Shown piece by piece: positions 1 through 5,268 of a stretch of 7,603 bases of DNA. The DNA is from CBDTTM01 sp965363355. GTDB lineage: Bacteria; Bacillota; Negativicutes; Selenomonadales; Selenomonadaceae. The position numbers and the translations under genes are program-made. Below the pieces are notes generated by a model. It was not told the DNA's origin. It ran no database searches and worked only from the letters and a program-made list of their open reading frames with translations. Position 1 is the stretch's first letter; each line of letters opens with the position of its first letter. The stretch is taken from positions 1 to 7,603 of the forward strand of contig CBDTTM010000122.1 in NCBI GenBank assembly GCA_965363355.1, written 5' to 3'.

Positions 1-31
1 TACGATGGTTCGAATCCATCCCTGCCCACCA
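1..31 (+). tRNA. 3' end of a tRNA cut by the window edge
   Basis: Only the T arm and acceptor end are present. The T stem GATGG (4-8) pairs with CCATC (16-20) around the loop TTCGAAT. It is followed by the 3' acceptor strand CCTGCCC (21-27), discriminator A28 and an encoded CCA (29-31). The missing 5' acceptor strand should therefore read close to GGGCAGG. The anticodon lies outside the window, so the amino acid cannot be assigned. It sits 5 bp before the next tRNA, so the two are probably cut from one transcript. Confidence 0.9.
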
Positions 32-36
32 ATCCC

Positions 37-113
37 GGCGGCGTAGCTCAGTTGGCTAGAGCATGCGGTTCATACCCGCAGTGTCAGGAGTTCGAATCTC
101 TTCGCCGCCACCA
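37..113 (+). tRNA. tRNA-Met (CAT anticodon), elongator type
   Basis: A full cloverleaf can be drawn. The acceptor GGCGGCG (37-43) pairs with CGCCGCC (103-109). The D stem is GCTC/GAGC (46-49 / 59-62) and the anticodon stem TGCGG/CCGCA (64-68 / 76-80) with loop TTCATAC, giving anticodon CAT at 71-73. The T stem is AGGAG/CTCTT (86-90 / 98-102, with one G-U pair) around TTCGAAT. Discriminator A110 and an encoded CCA (111-113) follow. The fully paired acceptor end with G1-C72, and the general resemblance to the Bacillus elongator tRNA-Met, argue against initiator tRNA-fMet. A tRNA-Ile whose CAT is modified to lysidine is the other possibility but looks less likely. Confidence 0.93.
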
Positions 114-123
114 TATGAAATTT

Positions 124-148
124 AAGCACACAGCATTGTGTGCTTTTT
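124..148 (+). terminator. Rho-independent terminator of the tRNA transcript
   Basis: A perfect 9-bp stem (AAGCACACA at 124-132 with TGTGTGCTT at 137-145) encloses the 4-nt loop GCAT. A run of five T (144-148) and further T-rich DNA follow. It starts 11 bp after the tRNA-Met CCA end, as expected for the end of a tRNA operon. Confidence 0.82.
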
Positions 149-168
149 GTTTGCCAATTTTTAAATAC

Positions 169-212
169 AAAAATACAAGGTACAGCCAAAATTGCGCTGT
201 ACCTTGTATTTT
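169..212 (-). terminator. Terminator of the porin gene, possibly bidirectional
   Basis: A perfect 17-bp inverted repeat (170-186 with 196-212) has a 9-nt loop. Read on the - strand the stem ends in TTTTT (complement of 169-173), about 30 bp after the porin stop codon. Read on the + strand it ends in TATTTTATT, so it could also stop any read-through from the tRNA genes. This is long and strong for an intrinsic terminator, which fits a highly expressed porin. Confidence 0.8.
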
Positions 213-241
213 ATTCTATTGAAGTTGTTTACTCGATGATC

Positions 242-1582
242 TCAGAAATGGAAATCGATCTGTGTGCGAATCAATTTTCTATTTTTATCGCCCTCGACCT
301 GTTTTTGCTTAGAATAGAAAGTTTCCCACTGTACATTTTGATATGGCACATAGGTTACGCCAAGAATCCAGCCTTTCATATTCGATGGCAAGGAGGACCA
401 TTCATCATCATGTGATACATCCCCGTATTTATCGAATTTCATAAAACGGGCATATGAACCAAATGAACCTACATGTTTTAAATCCGTTCCCTTATAATCA
501 ACGCGATATTCTTGTGATGTATTGTTGTTATCCGCATTTGTTCTGGCATACGTAGCGGTGAGTTTCACGTTTTTCGCTGCCTGTGTCCGTAAATCGACTT
601 CACCCCAGCGGCTTATATTACCCTCAACATTTTCTTTATTACTGTTTCCGCCATAGACAAAGGCAGCGTCGAGATTATGTCCAAGTTTCCCCATCAATTG
701 TCCACCATAAAGAGTTGTACTAGAGCCGCCATTGCCATCACTCAAGGTGACAAGGCCGCCTTGCCGTGGACGTAAATTGAATATAGAAGCTTTCCAATCC
801 GGCGTCAGATTATAGTCGAGCTGTGCTCCGTCTGCCGCATGCCCCATGATGACATTTTGAAAGCCATAGCCCCACCATTTTGTCCCCATAGTGACACCTA
901 CAGCCCCGGCTTTGCCCTCAACCCAAATTCTTTGGAATGTTCCATTCTGGTCGTCTGAACTATCCCTCTCCTCTTTTACTACACTTCCATTGCTTTGGTT
1001 AATTGCATAATCGCTATTGCGCCAAGACTGATTTGTCGTATAGCCTTTTCTCGTTTCACTCTGAAAATGTGCATCCCATTGATCTGCGACCTTCATTTTG
1101 CCTTCAAAATCCATATAAAAATGTTTATTGTTATCATCTTGTCCAAATGTACTAGAAGACGCCATATCATCATGATCGTATTTAGCTCTTACAAACCCGC
1201 TGAGCATAACATTGTCGACTCTCGATTTAAGGTCTTTTATATCATTTTCATTCGTTGTGACTCTTTTATTTAAAGTATCAAGCTCACCAACGTATTCTCT
1301 TTCCAATTTTTCAACCAGAGCTTGATCTGCCGGATTCGCATTTTTTAAATGATCCATTGCCTTAGCGACGACACTAGCCATTTCATAACGGCTCATCAAA
1401 CGGTCACCGGCAAAGGTGCCATCCCCATAACCACTGATGATGCCATCTTTGGCTAATTGATCGATTGCCGAATAGCTCCAATGGTCCTTCGGTACATCAG
1501 AAAAACTGTCGGAAGCGAGTGCTGTGCCTGTGATGCCTAAAGATAATGCTAATGCAATTGCTGTGCTCAAAGTCTTTTTCAT
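242..1582 (-). CDS. SLH-domain outer-membrane porin (OmpM/Mep45 type)
   Basis: Predicted 446-aa major outer-membrane protein of the diderm-Firmicute type; it would form diffusion pores and anchor the outer membrane to peptidoglycan. Residues 1-23 are a signal peptide (MKKT start, hydrophobic core, ALA|S cleavage). Residues 26-76 are one SLH domain (FSDVPKDHW, then DGIISGYGDGTF, then MSRYEMA). Residues about 86-124 look like a heptad-rich coiled coil. From about 127 (LSGFVRAKYDHDD) to the end, alternating strands with many Trp/Tyr/Asn suggest a beta-barrel, ending in IDFHF with the terminal Phe typical of barrel proteins. The open frame continues 58 codons upstream into the EIIC gene, but the ATG at 1582 is chosen because the signal peptide begins there and a GGGG Shine-Dalgarno (1590-1593) sits 7 bp before it. 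The gap to the EIIC gene is 55 bp with no hairpin, so co-transcription is possible; a -10-like TATAAA (1610-1615, - strand) lacks a good -35. Pore specificity cannot be read from sequence. Confidence 0.93.
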   Translation of the reverse strand: MKKTLSTAIALALSLGITGTALASDSFSDVPKDHWSYSAIDQLAKDGIISGYGDGTFAGDRLMSRYEMASVVAKAMDHLKNANPADQALVEKLEREYVGELDTLNKRVTTNENDIKDLKSRVDNVMLSGFVRAKYDHDDMASSSTFGQDDNNKHFYMDFEGKMKVADQWDAHFQSETRKGYTTNQSWRNSDYAINQSNGSVVKEERDSSDDQNGTFQRIWVEGKAGAVGVTMGTKWWGYGFQNVIMGHAADGAQLDYNLTPDWKASIFNLRPRQGGLVTLSDGNGGSSTTLYGGQLMGKLGHNLDAAFVYGGNSNKENVEGNISRWGEVDLRTQAAKNVKLTATYARTNADNNNTSQEYRVDYKGTDLKHVGSFGSYARFMKFDKYGDVSHDDEWSSLPSNMKGWILGVTYVPYQNVQWETFYSKQKQVEGDKNRKLIRTQIDFHF

Positions 1583-1637
1583 ATTCTGACCCCTTTTATG
1601 TTTTAATTTTTTATAGTATTGCTCTTTATTACAAAAA

Positions 1638-2993
1638 TTACATTTTACTTGACGTGCTTGGCTTAAGGCCAGTCGTTTGCGCAGATACGCTTTCATCAGC
1701 AAGTTCTTCTTTATAATAAATATTATCCTGAATGCGAACAAACGGGAAATACACAACTGCTGATATTGCGACGGTCAAAAGCTGCACAACAGCTCCCTGC
1801 CAGCCACCGAGCAAGAACCCAGCAATGACCGGCGGCGTAGTCCAAGGCACTTGCACTGCTGCGAATGGTGCTAAAAAGCCAACGGCGATAGCACCGTATG
1901 TCAAAATCAGTGCCAAGACTGGAACACCAATAAAAGGAACGATGAAAAACGGATTGAATACAATCGGCAAGCCAAAGATAATTGGTTCGTTGATATTGAA
2001 CAAACCTGGAATAAACGCTAATTTCGAAATCGATTTCATTTGAGCCGATTTAGCTGAAATGAACGCTGCGATCAAGAAGCCCAAGGTCAAGCCACAGCCG
2101 CCACCTTTGATGAACACATCGGTTACCTGCTGTGTAATGATCTTTGCCTGTGGATTGCCGACCAATTGCTGTCCTGCATCCAAAAGAGCTTGATTATCTA
2201 GTGCATTTGCCATAAGTATCGGGTTTACGACGCCACCGACAATATTCGGTCCATGTATACCCGCCCAAAATAATACACTTTGCAGACCCGCAATGATGAT
2301 GCCGCCGATCAATGTATCGGTCAAATTCTGCAAAGGCGTCTGTAAAACTTTAAACGCAATTTCGGGAAAAGTAATGCCAGCCGTGAACTGGCAAAGGAAA
2401 TAAATAAATGCTGAACCTGTGAAGACAATAGCACCTGGCATAAGTGCCGCAAAAGCTTTGGCTACGCCTTCAGGCACGCCCGCTGGCATCTTGATTCCCA
2501 AATGATTTTTTTCACAGTAACAAAATACCCACGATACGATAAGACTTACTAAAATTGCTGTAATTACGCCATTACCGCCTACCCATTGACGTGGAATTAC
2601 TCCACCAACGACTTCACCGGCTTTTGTCAGCGTCGTACCCTTCGTCAAAATCAAAAAGGATGCTAAAGCCAACATCGAAGCAGTGATTGCATCACATTCT
2701 TCTGCTTCACAGTATTTATACGTAATACCCAGGACACATAAAATAGCTAAAATATTGAATGTTGCATCTGAAACTTGAAAAAGCGGTGCTGCCCAATCCT
2801 TGCCAAACTGTGCTGCCATAAATGGACCGTATCCATCAAATGGCAAACATGCAATCAATAGAAACAACGACCCAATCAACGTCAGCGGCAAAGTCAGGAT
2901 AAACCCATCTTTCAAGGCCACGATGGCTTTGATGCTGGCAAAACGCACCATGTAATCCAAAAACTTGTCAAACAATTCCTGCTTAGTGCTCAT
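1638..2993 (-). CDS. celB: PTS lactose/cellobiose-family EIIC permease
   Basis: A 451-aa inner-membrane permease of the lactose/cellobiose/chitobiose (CelB/ChbC/LicC) class, which moves a sugar across the membrane while EIIB phosphorylates it. About ten hydrophobic segments span residues 27-415. Family landmarks visible are MPAGVPEGVAKAF (169-181), GIHGPN (245-250, with His247), FNINEPIIFGLP (332-343, with Asn335 and Glu336) and WTTPP (384-388). The His and the Asn-Glu pair correspond to the substrate-site residues known from ChbC structures. Length is normal for the family. The start ATG is preceded by AGGAG 9 bp upstream. No EIIA or EIIB gene is in the window, so it must rely on components encoded elsewhere. 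It lies between an RpiR regulator (upstream) and the SLH porin (downstream), which supports a sugar-uptake locus. Whether the sugar is cellobiose, chitobiose or lactose cannot be decided, so the symbol is by family only. Confidence 0.93.
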   Translation of the reverse strand: MSTKQELFDKFLDYMVRFASIKAIVALKDGFILTLPLTLIGSLFLLIACLPFDGYGPFMAAQFGKDWAAPLFQVSDATFNILAILCVLGITYKYCEAEECDAITASMLALASFLILTKGTTLTKAGEVVGGVIPRQWVGGNGVITAILVSLIVSWVFCYCEKNHLGIKMPAGVPEGVAKAFAALMPGAIVFTGSAFIYFLCQFTAGITFPEIAFKVLQTPLQNLTDTLIGGIIIAGLQSVLFWAGIHGPNIVGGVVNPILMANALDNQALLDAGQQLVGNPQAKIITQQVTDVFIKGGGCGLTLGFLIAAFISAKSAQMKSISKLAFIPGLFNINEPIIFGLPIVFNPFFIVPFIGVPVLALILTYGAIAVGFLAPFAAVQVPWTTPPVIAGFLLGGWQGAVVQLLTVAISAVVYFPFVRIQDNIYYKEELADESVSAQTTGLKPSTSSKM

Positions 2994-3048
2994 TCTGCTT
3001 TTCTCCTCTTTTTACCGTTTTGCGGCATAATGGTTTACTCAGAAATCT

Positions 3049-3060
3049 GATACGCGTATC
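3049..3060. promoter_or_regulatory. Perfect 12-bp palindrome, candidate operator before the EIIC gene
   Basis: GATACGCGTATC is its own reverse complement. It lies 56 bp upstream of the EIIC start codon and, on the - strand, just downstream of a -10-like TTATAA (3064-3069). This is a position where a bound repressor would block transcription. The neighbouring RpiR regulator is the natural candidate to bind it. No experimental consensus is known to me for this protein. Confidence 0.4.
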
Positions 3061-3090
3061 TCTCTTATAAGACATTCTGAATATAACACA

Positions 3091-3124
3091 TGAAAAAAAG
3101 CCATTCAACGGATTGAATGGCTTT
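3091..3124 (-). terminator. Strong rho-independent terminator between rpiR and the EIIC gene
   Basis: A perfect 12-bp stem (3097-3108 with 3113-3124) has the loop TCCG on the - strand. It runs directly into seven T on the - strand (complement of 3093-3099). It lies 100 bp after the rpiR stop codon and 98 bp before the EIIC start. The simplest reading is the end of the rpiR transcript, with the EIIC promoter located between it and 3010. An attenuator role is possible if transcription starts upstream of it. Confidence 0.82.
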
Positions 3125-3223
3125 CGATTCATTGTTTCATCATAGGTAAACATTTACTGGAAAAAAGCGTATGATTCGTGCAAATTGTTTCAATAATTAA
3201 TCAATTCTATTAATTGCGTCATA
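3125..3223. promoter_or_regulatory. Non-coding gap after rpiR with repeats and a cre-like site
   Basis: No reading frame is supported here. The stretch holds two copies of ATTGTTTCA (3131-3139 and 3184-3192). It also holds a cre-like imperfect palindrome GGTAAACATTTACT (3145-3158; 11 of 14 positions match the ideal TGTAAACGTTTACA), and a 7-bp AT-only inverted repeat AATTAAT/ATTAATT (3195-3201 / 3209-3215) just after the rpiR stop. A -10-like TATGAT on the - strand (complement of 3139-3144) lies next to the cre-like site but lacks a recognisable -35. The regulatory role is inferred from the density of repeats beside a PTS gene. Confidence 0.35.
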
Positions 3224-4060
3224 TTATACTTTAAACATTTTTTCAAAGATCTCATTGCGATTGAGTGTACTATCATAATGCTTCGCAAACAAAACACTGA
3301 ACAATACATCTATCATAAATTTTGCTCCAGTCAAAAACACCATCGTACCGAGCTTATTAAAGTTTTGTTCACTCGCTACCCAAAGCGTTTCATCTGCCAA
3401 TTTCGCCAGACTTGAATCTCTGACCGCTGTGAGTAAAATGATTTTATTTTGCCGTTGCTTCACGATTGATGCAATTTCAATCAGCTTGCTGTTTTCTCCC
3501 GTCCGGCTAATGATAAAGGCTGCATGTCCTTTTTGCGAAGCCAATGCCTGTACATATTGCGCTGATGTAGAGAGCGTGACGGTAGATAACTTTCCCGCAT
3601 GCAAAAAACAGTAACAAGCTATTTCAGCTATATGTAAATTATTATCCATTGCGTAAAAATCAATATGTTCGGCATGATCTAAAAGCTGTGCTGCACGCAT
3701 GATTTGCCCTGAATCGACATCATTGCGCGTTTCAGCAATTGCTTCAAGCTCAATTCTTGTAATCTTATCCAAGATGGATAGAATCGTATCCCGATTGCTG
3801 ATGGTATTCGTTCCATGCCCAATCGCAATATTGTCGCGCATGGCCTCACTTGTAAATTTGATTTTAAACTCCGCATAGCCTTTGAGTCCGAGTTTTTGGC
3901 AAAAACGGACAACGGCCGCTGAGCTCGTATACGTTTTGATAGCCAGCTCTCTTGCGGATAAAGACGCTATGTCTTGATAATTTGCCAAGACATATTCCAC
4001 GATTTGTTTTTCTGTTGGAGAAAAATCCGTTCCTTCTTTCAGCATTTTCACTAAATTCAA
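3224..4060 (-). CDS. RpiR-family transcriptional regulator (HTH + SIS)
   Basis: A 278-aa regulator with an N-terminal RpiR helix-turn-helix (about 1-77: FSPTEKQIVEYVL, then ARELAIKTYTSSAAVVRFCQKLGLKGY split over 37-62, then FKIKF) and a C-terminal SIS domain (about 120-260). SIS domains in this family bind sugar phosphates or amino-sugar phosphates and switch DNA binding. The start is taken as TTG at 4060: a strong GAGGGAGGG Shine-Dalgarno sits 7 bp before it and the resulting N-terminus, MNLVKMLKEG, is typical of the family. The next ATG (4045) is 22 bp from that site, and the farthest upstream ATG would start inside the hairpin before the gene. The second SIS motif is present (SRTGE, 185-189), but the usual Gly-x-Gly-x-Ser loop reads AMDNN (137-141), which is unusual. 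It probably controls the downstream EIIC and porin genes. Confidence 0.9.
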   Translation of the reverse strand: MNLVKMLKEGTDFSPTEKQIVEYVLANYQDIASLSARELAIKTYTSSAAVVRFCQKLGLKGYAEFKIKFTSEAMRDNIAIGHGTNTISNRDTILSILDKITRIELEAIAETRNDVDSGQIMRAAQLLDHAEHIDFYAMDNNLHIAEIACYCFLHAGKLSTVTLSTSAQYVQALASQKGHAAFIISRTGENSKLIEIASIVKQRQNKIILLTAVRDSSLAKLADETLWVASEQNFNKLGTMVFLTGAKFMIDVLFSVLFAKHYDSTLNRNEIFEKMFKV

Positions 4061-4067
4061 AATGAAG

Positions 4068-4078
4068 CCCTCCCTCTC
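4068..4078 (-). promoter_or_regulatory. Ribosome binding site fixing the TTG start of rpiR
   Basis: On the - strand GAGAGGGAGGG is an extended purine-rich Shine-Dalgarno. Its end lies 7 bp from TTG (4060-4058), against 16 bp from GTG and 22 bp from the first internal ATG. This spacing decides the start codon. Confidence 0.7.
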
Positions 4079-4122
4079 TAGCACAAAACTCTCGTTATCT
4101 GAGCTATTTCCCGACAATGAAC

Positions 4123-4152
4123 AAAGCTGCGACAAATATCTATCGCAGCTTT
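4123..4152 (-). terminator. Hairpin after cheV, probable weak terminator
   Basis: A perfect 10-bp stem (AAAGCTGCGA at 4123-4132 with TCGCAGCTTT at 4143-4152) has a 10-nt loop. It begins about 32 bp after the cheV stop. The - strand tail is TTTGTT, a poor T tract, so partial read-through into rpiR is plausible. No convincing separate rpiR promoter was seen between this hairpin and the rpiR start. Confidence 0.55.
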
Positions 4153-4184
4153 TACTCAACAACTATGTTTCTCAAAATAAAGGT

Positions 4185-5132
4185 TTATTCCGGTTTTTCA
4201 ACTTTTGCTTTAGCACTTTCAAAAATAAGTGAATCCAGCAAATCAATAAGCTGATTGATCTCTGGTTTTGAAATCTGTCCACTGGCGCCCAAAGCTTCGC
4301 CCTTGCGACGCATTTCTTCATTAATTAATGAAGAGAAGAGTACTACCGGAACTTTTCCCAGTACATCGTCTTCACGAACTAATTTCAAAAGCCTGTGTCC
4401 ATCCATCTGCGGCATTTCAATATCACTGATCAAAATCTTGACTTTGTCTTCAATCGGTCCAGGCTGTTTGGACAAACCTGCTAAATAATCCCAAGCTGCC
4501 TGTCCATTGTTGAAGTCGCGAACAAATTTATAGCCAGCCTGATGCAAAGTAGAAACGATGAGTTCCCTTAGCATTGGTGAATCTTCCGCCACAACAACAT
4601 GCATGTTTTCACGGTTTTCTTTGATTGTGCCTTCTACAGCTTCTACTGTAGTCAGCTTTTCATTGATTTCCGGATTGATTTCCGCGATGATCGTTTCAAA
4701 ATCCAAAAGCATGACAATCTTATCCGTCATCTTTATGATGCCGACTACCATCGACTGATCTCCACACTCTGGAGCTGGTTCCATATCTTTCCAAGAAATC
4801 CGGTGAATCCTCGATACATTATCCACTAAAAAGCCTACATTGTAATTATTGATTTCCGTCACAATAATGTTTTTCGGGTCACTGTTTCCTTCCACATTCA
4901 AACAACGAGGTAAATTCACCAGCGGCATAACACCACCGCGCAAAGTAAATAAACCGTCCACATACGGATGTGCTTTTGGCATTTTAGTCACAGGCACCCG
5001 TGTAATAACCTCACGAACTTTAGCCACATTGATGCCATAATTGACCTGGCCGATGCTAAATTCAACGATTTCAAACTCATTTGTCCCTGTTTCTAAAAGA
5101 ATTCCCTGTTTATCCGTAATATTTCCTGCCAT
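4185..5132 (-). CDS. cheV: Chemotaxis coupling protein CheV (CheW-receiver fusion)
   Basis: A 315-aa cytoplasmic protein linking chemoreceptors to the CheA kinase and adjustable by phosphorylation. Residues about 16-155 are a CheW-like domain (EIVEFSIGQVNYGINVAKVREV, split as 21-42; LPRCL at 74-78; MLLDFE at 141-146). Residues about 177-300 are a response-regulator receiver with all key residues: acidic pair Glu183/Asp184 (VVVAEDSPM), phospho-acceptor Asp237 (ILISDIEMPQMDG), Ser267 or Ser268 (VVLFSS) and Lys289 (ISKPE). Length matches CheV. The ATG at 5132 follows GGAGGAG at 5 bp; a longer frame beginning with TTG at 5180 lacks such a site. It implies a motile, chemotactic host, though no other chemotaxis gene is in the window. 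It has a likely promoter right after cvfB and a hairpin behind it, so it is probably a single-gene transcript. Confidence 0.95.
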   Translation of the reverse strand: MAGNITDKQGILLETGTNEFEIVEFSIGQVNYGINVAKVREVITRVPVTKMPKAHPYVDGLFTLRGGVMPLVNLPRCLNVEGNSDPKNIIVTEINNYNVGFLVDNVSRIHRISWKDMEPAPECGDQSMVVGIIKMTDKIVMLLDFETIIAEINPEINEKLTTVEAVEGTIKENRENMHVVVAEDSPMLRELIVSTLHQAGYKFVRDFNNGQAAWDYLAGLSKQPGPIEDKVKILISDIEMPQMDGHRLLKLVREDDVLGKVPVVLFSSLINEEMRRKGEALGASGQISKPEINQLIDLLDSLIFESAKAKVEKPE

Positions 5133-5235
5133 AGAATCTCCTCCATGTCCTAATAACTTCGTGCCGACAAATGCCGCCAATGAACAGAACTTCTGCTTAA
5201 TGTAAAATCTATCACTAGTTTTCTTAATTCTTTAT

Positions 5236-5263
5236 TTTCTAGATAACTCCTGCCTACTGACAA
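5236..5263 (-). promoter_or_regulatory. Putative sigma-A promoter of cheV
   Basis: On the - strand TTGTCA (complement of 5258-5263; 5 of 6 to TTGACA) and TAGAAA (complement of 5236-5241; 4 of 6 to TATAAT) are 16 bp apart. They lie just after the cvfB stop codon and about 100 bp before the cheV start. The spacer contains GGCAGGAGTT. Read-through from cvfB is also possible because no hairpin terminator separates the genes. Confidence 0.45.
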
Positions 5264-5268
5264 AGAAA

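Noticed and set aside
140..415. Open frame of 91 codons on the + strand
   Set aside because: It runs over the porin terminator and antisense to the porin C-terminus, has no ribosome site, and its peptide resembles no family I know.
1583..1637. Separate sigma-A promoter for the porin
   Set aside because: A -10-like TATAAA is present, but no -35 of reasonable match lies at 16-18 bp, so it was not annotated; transcription from the EIIC promoter may suffice.
1583..1756. Upstream extension of the porin frame by 58 codons
   Set aside because: It overlaps the EIIC gene in another frame; the clear signal peptide and ribosome site at 1582 mark the true start.
3679..3912. Open frame of 77 codons on the - strand inside rpiR
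   Set aside because: It is an out-of-frame shadow of the RpiR gene, whose own frame encodes clear HTH and SIS motifs.
4061..4122. Promoter for rpiR
   Set aside because: Candidate hexamer pairs had spacings or matches too poor to support a call.
4061..4162. Upstream extension of rpiR to an ATG at 4162
   Set aside because: That start lies upstream of, and the extension reads through, the hairpin following cheV and the strong ribosome site at 4068-4078; the added peptide has no family similarity.
5133..5180. Upstream extension of cheV to a TTG at 5180
   Set aside because: No ribosome site precedes it, while GGAGGAG sits 5 bp before the ATG at 5132, and the CheW domain does not need the extra residues.
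5185..5195. Short palindrome CAGAACTTCTG upstream of cheV
   Set aside because: Eleven bases with a 1-nt centre is near chance level in a window of this size, and nothing around it suggests an operator or a stable hairpin.
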